Positions 6,224 through 11,723 of a DNA stretch of 11,723 nucleotides are shown piece by piece. The notes under the pieces were generated by a model. The model saw only the letters and a list, made by a program, of their open reading frames with translations, did not search any database and was not told where the DNA came from. This DNA comes from Flemingiibacterium sp045579745. GTDB taxonomy: Bacteria; Bacillota; Clostridia; Oscillospirales; CAG-272. The position numbers and the translations under genes were made by a program. The stretch spans positions 1-11,723 of the forward strand of contig JAZNMQ010000092.1 in the NCBI GenBank assembly GCA_045579745.1. The letters are read 5' to 3'. Each line of letters opens with the position of its first letter. Position 1 is the stretch's first letter.

Positions 6224-8884
6224 TTATTTTTTCATAATCAGGTTAGAATCAGCTGCCGAAACATAATATCTTACATAGCCAAGCTTATTCAGCACCAAGT
6301 CGAGGTCATAGCCATCACCCTTGCGGTAATCCTCAAAGGCTTTCTTGTTATTGTTAAATGAACTTGCTCCAAACACCTTTTTGATCATGCTTTCATTTAT
6401 TATATAGCCGTCGTCCGTTTTAGTGGCAGCATCAGCATACAGATTTCCATCATGTATAAATACGCCTTTTGTTCGCTCATCAAGCATTGAGCCAAGCTCA
6501 TAGCCCTCAGCTTTGATATTCGCCTCGCCGAATGTCGAATACGGTTCGAAATACCATCCGTCATCGTCCTGTGCAAAAACCACATGATTGTTGCACACGG
6601 GGAGCTCGACAACATCAACGGCATCTCCGTTTCGGTCAAGCAGAGCAAGCGTATCTCCCGCTCCAAGTCCGAACGAAGCACGAAGCCTTGAATTATCAGT
6701 TCCATCCTTGTCAAAGCTTACCGTTATGTATTCGCCTGCTCCAATCGATATGGATGGGAACGTCCAGCGGTCAGTATCCTCGGTTCCGTCAGCACGCAGC
6801 CCGTCCTTTTGAATGCTGTAGCCCTTTAAATAAATCGCAGAGTCCGAATTATTATAGAGTTCCACAACATCGCATGCGGTGTCTGTTCTTGCGTGCTCGT
6901 ATTTTACCTCGTTGATGCGAAGACCACGCTTCGGTGAATAGCTTTCATCCTTTTCGAATACTGCTTTCAGCGTCGCAGTTTTGCTTGGCATTTTGAATGC
7001 TTCACCGTCTATAGGCTTGCCGTCAAGTGTAAGAGATGCGAGTCTCCAACCGCTTTGCGGAGCGGTATCAACAAGGATGTTCAATCCGTCAAGATACTTA
7101 ACAGTCAGTTTATCCGTAACTTCGAGCGTGCTTACATTGAGCGTGCCCTCTCCCTCGACCTCAACATTCAAATCATACCAATCGGCTTTCATCAAGTCTT
7201 TCAGCTCTTTTTGAGTGTTCTTCAGTCGAGTTACAAAGAAATCGCGTGGCTTGCGCATCTGGCTGTACCATTTCGAGAGCGAACCGCCTCCGACTCCGAA
7301 GGATGGAAGATATATTCTCATCTCATACTGGGAGCTCAATATCGCCTCTCCGAATGCCTCCATTGCTGTTTCAGGAAGGAAAATTGTTGACATGTAATCT
7401 GAGAAGCAAGCGATAACGCGATCACGAAACTCTTCGTTTTTATATAGACTTTGGAATAGCAAATCTAGGCGAAGCCGCGGCTCCTCCTTGGTCAATCTAT
7501 AAAACACGCTGTAATTGACACTGTCGAGGCTGAAGCCTGCAGTCATATCCAAATCCTTGATTGCAAATCTCCAACGCCCGTCATATCCGAACACCTCGGC
7601 ATCGGGATTATATCCGTCCGTTATGCGCCGCCAAACGCGCACATTGTTACCCGGCCAGTCATTGTTTCCTATATAAGCTTCGAAGCAAAAGTAACGAACG
7701 ATGTTGTCAATATCGAACATTTCGCTTGCTCTTTTATAGTTCTCGGCGTTCGTCATATCCGAATCAATCACGAAATCGATCGCACGCATGAGCTCATCAA
7801 ATTCGGACTGAGGGCCGTTGTCAAGCGTCCACGCGCCTCCACCCGAAATAAAGTGTGTACCGTTTATGCAGGTGATTTCCTCTGCCGGGATGTTAAAATG
7901 GCTCTCAAAATATCCCGTGCTCAAATCCTCTATCATAGCCATGAAGCCGTAATATTTGCCATTGAGATAAACGCATACCGGCCGATAGTGCATTGTATCA
8001 AGTCCGGCGTCCTCTGCAAGCTGCATCAGCGCAGGAGTTTGAATAATGGTGTTGTCAGTATTGGAGCTTCCGGTGCGAAGAAGAATTGTTGAGTGAGCAA
8101 CAACCGGAAGTCCCGATGTACTCAAAAGTCCCGGATATGCGTCAAATGCCATCTCATTTTTATCGTCATAGATATAACGGGCAAACAAACGAATGGATTT
8201 ATGGTTATAATCGCGGCTCCATCCGCCTGATACACGTGCGCCTACGCCTTGGCTTAAAATGAGCGAGCCATCCTGACCAAACACCTCTAAGTTCAGCTCT
8301 CGCTCCCATTCGATGCCTGTTCGGAAATAGTTGGCGTCCTTTAGTGTTGTATTAGTCCAATAGCTCGGCTTGCCATATGTCAGAAAATCCTCCCGCACTT
8401 TTCCCGCAACGAGAATACCTCGCTCATGTCCGTAAAGCTCATCCGGCTCACCGACAAGAGATATTACCAGCGTGGAATAACGAATTGACGGAGAATCCGA
8501 CAATATATATGTACCGGTCAGAACCTCGCTGCACATATTTCCGTCCTTATCAAAGGCTGCACAGCGAACCACATTTACACTCGCGGGGTCCGAGCCACCT
8601 CCGCCGCGATAACGAATGTCGATTCCCTCCTCGGTATACAGCTCAGACTCTGCTGTTGGAATCTCACAATCCAGGGTATACCTTATTTCAAGAGATGGGT
8701 TACTGCAATTGACCTTTAGCCCAAACGGGGCAGAATACGCTCCCGGCGCGCTGTCAAATGCTATATGCACGACATCCTCGGAAGACTCATTGGAGCATGA
8801 GGCAAGTGCAATCAGCAAAACAAGCCCGAAAATGATTATTGCTAAGCGTTTTAGTGAACAAAGTTTCATTGAACCCCGCTTCAT
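6224..8884 (-). CDS. CotH-kinase-domain surface lipoprotein with lamin-tail domain
   Basis: An 886-residue exported protein. A basic N-terminus and hydrophobic stretch end in a lipobox L-A-S-C (residues 27-30), so Cys30 should be lipidated and the protein anchored outside the membrane. Domains: an Fn3-like chitobiase C-terminal-type repeat at about 39-128 (IRYTLDCEIPT...Y...VRCAAF); a CotH kinase domain at about 135-560, with the family signatures NNDWPGNNVRVWR (407-419) and IKDLDMTAGF (442-451); a bacterial repeat/InlB-B-like domain at about 571-643; a lamin-tail domain at about 654-780 (LRINEVKYEH, VVELYNNSD, LKGYSI, GAGEYITVSFD); and an unrecognised end (about 790-886). B. subtilis CotH phosphorylates spore-coat protein CotB with ATP. 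Here the protein is extracellular, so its phosphate donor and substrate are unknown. The first ATG overlaps the upstream stop (ATGA); a second ATG at 8867-8869 (Met6) lies in a 15-bp duplication. Last gene of a three-gene operon. Confidence 0.9.
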   Translation of the reverse strand: MKRGSMKLCSLKRLAIIIFGLVLLIALASCSNESSEDVVHIAFDSAPGAYSAPFGLKVNCSNPSLEIRYTLDCEIPTAESELYTEEGIDIRYRGGGGSDPASVNVVRCAAFDKDGNMCSEVLTGTYILSDSPSIRYSTLVISLVGEPDELYGHERGILVAGKVREDFLTYGKPSYWTNTTLKDANYFRTGIEWERELNLEVFGQDGSLILSQGVGARVSGGWSRDYNHKSIRLFARYIYDDKNEMAFDAYPGLLSTSGLPVVAHSTILLRTGSSNTDNTIIQTPALMQLAEDAGLDTMHYRPVCVYLNGKYYGFMAMIEDLSTGYFESHFNIPAEEITCINGTHFISGGGAWTLDNGPQSEFDELMRAIDFVIDSDMTNAENYKRASEMFDIDNIVRYFCFEAYIGNNDWPGNNVRVWRRITDGYNPDAEVFGYDGRWRFAIKDLDMTAGFSLDSVNYSVFYRLTKEEPRLRLDLLFQSLYKNEEFRDRVIACFSDYMSTIFLPETAMEAFGEAILSSQYEMRIYLPSFGVGGGSLSKWYSQMRKPRDFFVTRLKNTQKELKDLMKADWYDLNVEVEGEGTLNVSTLEVTDKLTVKYLDGLNILVDTAPQSGWRLASLTLDGKPIDGEAFKMPSKTATLKAVFEKDESYSPKRGLRINEVKYEHARTDTACDVVELYNNSDSAIYLKGYSIQKDGLRADGTEDTDRWTFPSISIGAGEYITVSFDKDGTDNSRLRASFGLGAGDTLALLDRNGDAVDVVELPVCNNHVVFAQDDDGWYFEPYSTFGEANIKAEGYELGSMLDERTKGVFIHDGNLYADAATKTDDGYIINESMIKKVFGASSFNNNKKAFEDYRKGDGYDLDLVLNKLGYVRYYVSAADSNLIMKK

Positions 8885-8893
8885 TGAACCTCG
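8864..8893 (-). repeat. 15-bp tandem duplication of the start region of the CotH gene
   Basis: Read on the minus strand, CGAGGTTCAATGAAG (8893-8879) is followed directly by CGGGGTTCAATGAAA (8878-8864), with 13 of 15 bases identical. Each copy carries a purine-rich G tract, TTCA and an ATG, giving two in-frame starts 15 bases apart and an N-terminus MKRGSMKL. Confidence 0.8.
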
Positions 8894-9573
8894 TCCTCAT
8901 TATACATAAGAACTACATTGAAATTGTTGTTTTTCTCACGAACCGCTTCGATAAGCGCATCCTTTTTGCCTGCGTTTCGCATAATTACGATATAACTAAT
9001 CTCAAGAATTGAGCCCGAGGATATAAGGCGCACGCGCTTCAAATCATAAGAAACGGTAAACTCCTTCAGGATATCATCAAACTGTCCCTCAAAGCTGATT
9101 GATTCCGGAACACAGATTTTAAGTAAACGAGCTTCTTTTTTTATCATTGATGCAATCTTTGCAAAAAGAAGTATCATACCGCAAACGATACATACAAATG
9201 CAAGTGCGGGAACAATAAGTCCAAGTCCGATTGTAAGTCCCGTTGCCATTGCGATAAAAATAAAAGCAATGTCAGACGGACGCTGCTGCAGCGAGCGGAA
9301 TCTTACAATAGACATAATACCTGCAAGGCTGAAAGCGCTCGCTATGTTGGTTCCGATAACGGCGATTATAAGCGAAATAACAGAGCAGATAGCGATTATC
9401 GAAACGGAAAATTCGATTGAAAATCCGATTTTTCTATTGAGCACCGCATAGAAGAATACGATCAAAACGCCAATAAGTACACTGATAAGTGCAGTGAGCG
9501 CGATATCGATTATTGTAGCGGATGTGTTTACCTGTCCAAGACTTTGGAGTATTCCGTTGAGTGTGTTGTTCAT
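8881..9573 (-). CDS. DUF4956 domain-containing membrane protein
   Basis: A 230-residue protein. Hydrophobic segments lie at about residues 22-43, 55-74 and 102-138 (long enough for two helices), with a shorter one near 78-90. Between them is the family signature SLAGIMSIVRFRSLQQRPSDIAFIFIAMATG (in part: residues 82-112), as in DUF4956 proteins. A soluble C-terminal domain of about 85 residues (146-230) with predicted beta/alpha character should face the cytoplasm. The biochemical function of DUF4956 is not established. Start: AAAGGGG 7 bases before the ATG at 9573. The ATG overlaps the stop of the VTC gene as ATGA, and its own stop overlaps the CotH start the same way, so the three proteins are likely made in a coupled manner. 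The inferred role is a membrane partner or channel for the product of the VTC enzyme. Confidence 0.88.
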   Translation of the reverse strand: MNNTLNGILQSLGQVNTSATIIDIALTALISVLIGVLIVFFYAVLNRKIGFSIEFSVSIIAICSVISLIIAVIGTNIASAFSLAGIMSIVRFRSLQQRPSDIAFIFIAMATGLTIGLGLIVPALAFVCIVCGMILLFAKIASMIKKEARLLKICVPESISFEGQFDDILKEFTVSYDLKRVRLISSGSILEISYIVIMRNAGKKDALIEAVREKNNNFNVVLMYNEDEVQ

Positions 9574-10247
9574 GATTGTTCCCCTTTATTAAAAATTGTG
9601 TGTCCGTATTTAGAGTATGATTTATTGCCAAGTCCGCGCTCTGACACCGCTCTGACAAGCCATAGCGGAAGATTTGAGCCGCTTTTGATTTCCATTACAC
9701 AAAAGCAGTCGTTCATCACCATAGTGCCGTGCGTTCCATGACGCAGATCAAGGTCGTCCGTGCGGATTCTGAGATTGGAATCAAAGGTTACACGAAGCCG
9801 TTCTTCCCCCTCAGCCGCAAACGCAAGCCTTTCATAGCTGACTATCGCAGATGGCTGAAGACAGTCGGTTTTTATCCGTCTGACAATTTGCGCGGCAATC
9901 TCATTCGGCGAATAGCCTTCACGCCAAACCCGTTCATTTTGCTCGAGCGGCAATGCAAGTCTTTTTTTGTCAGAACGGCCGAGATGCTTGGATTTAATCT
10001 CGAAAAACGACATTGTTTCATCTGTCGTTTCATTCCCATAGACGCGAAGCCTCAGCTTGTAGCGATACGCCGCACGGTCGAAGGTTTGATAATACAGCTT
10101 GTGCTGTGTATCGTCAAAATACATGCTTGAGATCGTATACGGCTTCCCTCTGCCGTTTTTGTCGGGCGGTATTTTCGATTCTACTATCGGCAAAAGTGCC
10201 TCGTAGTCCTCGCGCGACAGCGGGAATTTGTATTCACAGCGTTCCAT
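9570..10247 (-). CDS. VTC-domain protein, polyphosphate-polymerase-like
   Basis: A 225-residue cytoplasmic protein of the VTC family (triphosphate-tunnel/CYTH-like fold), without the SPX and membrane domains of yeast Vtc4. Tunnel-lining charged residues appear in the expected order: CEYKF (4-8), SMYFDD (41-46), YKLRLRVYG (63-71), FFEIKSK (81-87), KKRLALPL (94-101), VMEIKSG (184-190) and NKSYSKYG (208-215). In yeast the catalytic VTC domain makes polyphosphate from ATP. Whether this bacterial protein does the same is inferred. Start: the first in-frame ATG (10262) lies over the ribosome binding site AGGAGGAG, so the ATG at 10247, 6 bases after AGGAGG, is chosen. First gene of the operon with DUF4956 and CotH proteins; divergent to gapA. 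Confidence 0.88.
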   Translation of the reverse strand: MERCEYKFPLSREDYEALLPIVESKIPPDKNGRGKPYTISSMYFDDTQHKLYYQTFDRAAYRYKLRLRVYGNETTDETMSFFEIKSKHLGRSDKKRLALPLEQNERVWREGYSPNEIAAQIVRRIKTDCLQPSAIVSYERLAFAAEGEERLRVTFDSNLRIRTDDLDLRHGTHGTMVMNDCFCVMEIKSGSNLPLWLVRAVSERGLGNKSYSKYGHTIFNKGEQS

Positions 10248-10276
10248 CGCACTCCTCCTCATAATTACTGCTTATC

Positions 10277-10305
10277 ATTATATAATAATTTTCGCATCAA
10301 GTCAA
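10277..10305 (-). promoter_or_regulatory. SigA-type promoter of the VTC-DUF4956-CotH operon
   Basis: On the minus strand: -35 TTGACT (10305-10300), a 17-base spacer, -10 TATAAT (10282-10277). Only one base differs from the full consensus. Transcription should start near 10270, giving a short leader of about 23 bases with the AGGAGG site at 10259-10254. No operator is evident. Confidence 0.85.
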
Positions 10306-10457
10306 TATATTTATCATTTTTGACATAAAACTTCTTTTATCTCAGGCTTTTGCGAAAAGGCACATCTTCACATATTGAATAATATGATAAAAATTCTGTA
10401 TGAATTTGCCAGATTTAAATGCAATGTTACAAATTTGATAAAATTTTCGAAAACCCC

Positions 10458-10486
10458 TTGTATAAACAACGAAAATGAGGTAAAAT
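10458..10486 (+). promoter_or_regulatory. SigA-type promoter of gapA
   Basis: -35 TTGTAT (10458-10463; 4 of 6), 17-base spacer, -10 TAAAAT (10481-10486; 5 of 6). The start site is expected near 10493, leaving a leader of about 98 bases. A TTTTCGAAAA palindrome lies just upstream of the -35. Confidence 0.75.
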
Positions 10487-10508
10487 AGTAACGGATGTAT
10501 GGGGTGTG

Positions 10509-10524
10509 CGTTAAATAATTAACG
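10509..10524. promoter_or_regulatory. Candidate Rex operator in the gapA leader
   Basis: CGTTAA-ATAA-TTAACG, a perfect inverted repeat. Its core GTTAA-N4-TTAAC equals the inner part of the known Rex site TTGTTAA-N4-TTAACAA; the outer TT and AA are mostly not kept. It starts about 16 bases after the expected transcription start, where a bound repressor would block RNA polymerase. Rex senses the NADH/NAD ratio and gapA belongs to Rex regulons in several bacteria. It could also be a weak RNA hairpin or another repressor's site. Confidence 0.45.
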
Positions 10525-10590
10525 ACTTGTTCGCCCTATCTTCCACGCAAAATCGAAAAATAAAAATAATATATTTTTGGAGGATTTATC

Positions 10591-11604
10591 ATGTCTGTTA
10601 AAGTTGCTATTAACGGCTTCGGTCGTATTGGTCGTCTGGCTTTCCGTCAGATGTTCGGTGCTGAGGGTTATGAAATCGTTGCTATCAACGACCTCACAAG
10701 CCCCTCTATGCTTGCTCACCTTCTCAAGTACGATACCGCTCAGGGTCGTTACGATGGTCACACCGTAGAGGCTGGCGAGGACAGCATTACTGTTGACGGC
10801 AAGACCATCAAGATTTATGCTGAGAAGAACGCTGCTGACTGCCCTTGGGGTGCTCTTGATGTAGACGTTGTTCTCGAGTGCACAGGCTTCTACACCTCTC
10901 TTGAGAAGTCTCAGGCTCACATCAATGCTGGTGCTAAGAAGGTTGTTATTTCCGCTCCCGCAGGTAACGATCTCAAGACTATCGTTTACAGCGTAAACGA
11001 AAACACCCTTACCGCAGATGACAAGATCATCTCTGCAGCTTCCTGCACCACCAACTGCCTTGCACCTATGGCAAAGGCTCTTAACGATTACGCTCCTATC
11101 CTTTCCGGTATCATGACAACCGTTCATGCTTACACCGGTGACCAGATGATCCTTGACGGTCCTCACAGAAAGGGTGACCTCCGCCGTGCTCGCGCAGGTG
11201 CTCAGAACATCGTTCCGAACTCCACCGGTGCTGCTAAGGCTATCGGCCTTGTAATCCCTGAGCTCAACAAGAAGCTCATCGGCTCCGCTCAGCGTGTTCC
11301 TACCTGCACAGGTTCCACCACAATCCTCGTTGCAGTTGTTAAGGGCAAGGATATTACCGTTGACGGTATCAACGCTGCTATGAAGGCTGCTTCTTCTGAG
11401 TCCTTCGGTTACAACACAGACGAGATCGTATCCTCCGACGTTATCGGTATGCGTTACGGTTCTCTCTTTGATGCAACCCAGACAATGGTTACAAAGATTG
11501 ACGACGACACCTACCAGGTTCAGGTTGTTTCTTGGTACGATAACGAGAACTCCTACACCAGCCAGATGGTTCGTACAATCAAGTACTTCGCTGAGCTTGC
11601 ATAA
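10591..11604 (+). CDS. gapA: Glyceraldehyde-3-phosphate dehydrogenase, type I, NAD-dependent
   Basis: A 337-residue glycolytic enzyme, normally a cytosolic tetramer, that oxidises glyceraldehyde-3-phosphate to 1,3-bisphosphoglycerate. It shows the NAD-binding motif INGFGRIGR (7-15), Asp34 (AINDL), which favours NAD over NADP, the catalytic motif SAASCTTNCLAP with Cys152, the catalytic His179 in TTVHAYTGDQ, the phosphate-binding stretch HRKGDLRRARAG (191-202) and the C-terminal WYDNE. Start: ATG 6 bases after GGAGGA (10579-10584). Codons are strongly biased (GCT, GGT, GTT, AAG, GAG, AAC favoured) compared with its neighbours, as in highly expressed genes. It is monocistronic: own promoter, own terminator at 11636-11668. 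No cggR or pgk adjoins it within the window. Confidence 0.98.
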   Translation: MSVKVAINGFGRIGRLAFRQMFGAEGYEIVAINDLTSPSMLAHLLKYDTAQGRYDGHTVEAGEDSITVDGKTIKIYAEKNAADCPWGALDVDVVLECTGFYTSLEKSQAHINAGAKKVVISAPAGNDLKTIVYSVNENTLTADDKIISAASCTTNCLAPMAKALNDYAPILSGIMTTVHAYTGDQMILDGPHRKGDLRRARAGAQNIVPNSTGAAKAIGLVIPELNKKLIGSAQRVPTCTGSTTILVAVVKGKDITVDGINAAMKAASSESFGYNTDEIVSSDVIGMRYGSLFDATQTMVTKIDDDTYQVQVVSWYDNENSYTSQMVRTIKYFAELA

Positions 11605-11635
11605 TTGCACCTCACGATACAGAACAAAAAGATTC

Positions 11636-11668
11636 ACCGCAGGTATAATTTACCTGCGGTTTTCTTTT
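11636..11668 (+). terminator. Intrinsic terminator of gapA
   Basis: ACCGCAGGTA (11636-11645) pairs with TACCTGCGGT (11651-11660), ten base pairs around the loop TAATT, followed by a T tract (TTTTCTTTT). It starts 31 bases after the gapA stop. Confidence 0.93.
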
Positions 11669-11700
11669 ATCATGTGATGTTATCAATACAATAATATCGC

Positions 11701-11723
11701 CTCAAAAGCCATAGGCTTTTGAG
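11701..11723. repeat. Perfect inverted repeat at window edge, probable terminator or leader hairpin
   Basis: CTCAAAAGCC (11701-11710), ATA, GGCTTTTGAG (11714-11723): ten base pairs with a 3-base loop. It could end a convergent minus-strand gene or be a second gapA terminator. The sequence after it is outside the window, so the T tract cannot be checked. Confidence 0.55.

Larger units (their letters stand above)
10248..10590. other. Divergent intergenic region
   Basis: A/T-rich stretch of 343 bases between the VTC start and gapA. It holds the minus-strand promoter near 10277-10305, the gapA promoter at 10458-10486, a possible operator at 10509-10524 and small palindromes: an imperfect one at 10346-10362 (GGCTTTT/AAAAGGC) and TTTTCGAAAA at 10444-10453. 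I see no coding frame or RNA gene in it. Confidence 0.6.

Noticed and set aside
6532..6915. Plus-strand open frame of 127 codons opposite the CotH gene
   Set aside because: It has no ribosome binding site or recognisable domain and lies wholly within the lamin-tail coding region of the minus-strand gene.
10248..10262. Upstream ATG of the VTC-domain gene at 10262
   Set aside because: Its first codons are the AGGAGGAG ribosome binding site for the ATG at 10247.
10346..10362. GGCTTTT-GCG-AAAAGGC hairpin as a terminator
   Set aside because: One base pair in the stem is mismatched, there is no T tract on either strand, and no gene ends next to it.
10519..11637. Long open frame (372 codons) on the minus strand covering all of gapA
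   Set aside because: It mirrors gapA and owes its openness to the strong codon bias of that gene. The translation is rich in Cys, Asn, Val and Leu without a recognisable fold, and its ends run into the gapA leader and terminator. GAPDH on the plus strand has all catalytic motifs.

Overview
The window looks like chromosomal DNA of a low-to-mid GC Gram-positive bacterium of the class Clostridia, perhaps an Oscillospiraceae/Ruminococcaceae-type gut bacterium. The basis is a WalK-WalH-WalI cluster, consensus SigA-type promoters, AGGAGG ribosome binding sites and A/T-rich intergenic regions. The genus is not determined. I see no insertion sequence, phage gene, CRISPR array, tRNA or rRNA.

Layout. 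(1) 1-2976, plus strand: the 3' end of a sensor histidine kinase (ATPase domain only), then two single-pass membrane proteins with an extracellular bulk. These fit YycH/WalH and YycI/WalI, the accessory proteins of the essential WalK kinase that senses cell-wall state. (2) 2977-3209: a regulatory intergenic region with two possible promoters, a WalR-box-like direct repeat and a perfect inverted repeat. (3) 3210-4496: murA, the first committed step of peptidoglycan synthesis, closed by a hairpin terminator. (4) 4546-6169: two overlapping RNA methyltransferase genes, a TrmN6/YfiC-like enzyme and rsmI, closed by a hairpin shared with the convergent operon.

(5) 6224-10247, minus strand: a tightly coupled three-gene operon read from right to left. 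It encodes a VTC-domain (polyphosphate-polymerase-like) protein, a DUF4956 membrane protein and a large CotH-kinase-domain lipoprotein. The junctions are ATGA stop/start overlaps, and the operon starts from a near-consensus promoter (TTGACT, 17 bp, TATAAT). This is the least understood system here: its parts span cytoplasm, membrane and cell surface, as expected for making and exporting or transferring a phosphate-containing product. That function is inference. (6) 10248-10590: a divergent intergenic region holding the VTC operon promoter and the gapA promoter, with an inverted repeat just downstream of the gapA start site that matches the core of a Rex operator. (7) 10591-11604: gapA (glycolytic GAPDH), strongly codon-biased, with its own terminator, followed by another hairpin cut by the window edge.

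The left third is about cell-wall control and synthesis (Wal sensing, then MurA), the middle is RNA modification, and the right half is the surface CotH/VTC operon next to central glycolysis. Several start codons were set by hand (walI TTG 1936, murA ATG 3210, trmN6 ATG 4546, rsmI ATG 5273, VTC ATG 10247), because the longest open frames begin inside ribosome binding sites, a terminator or weak upstream codons.
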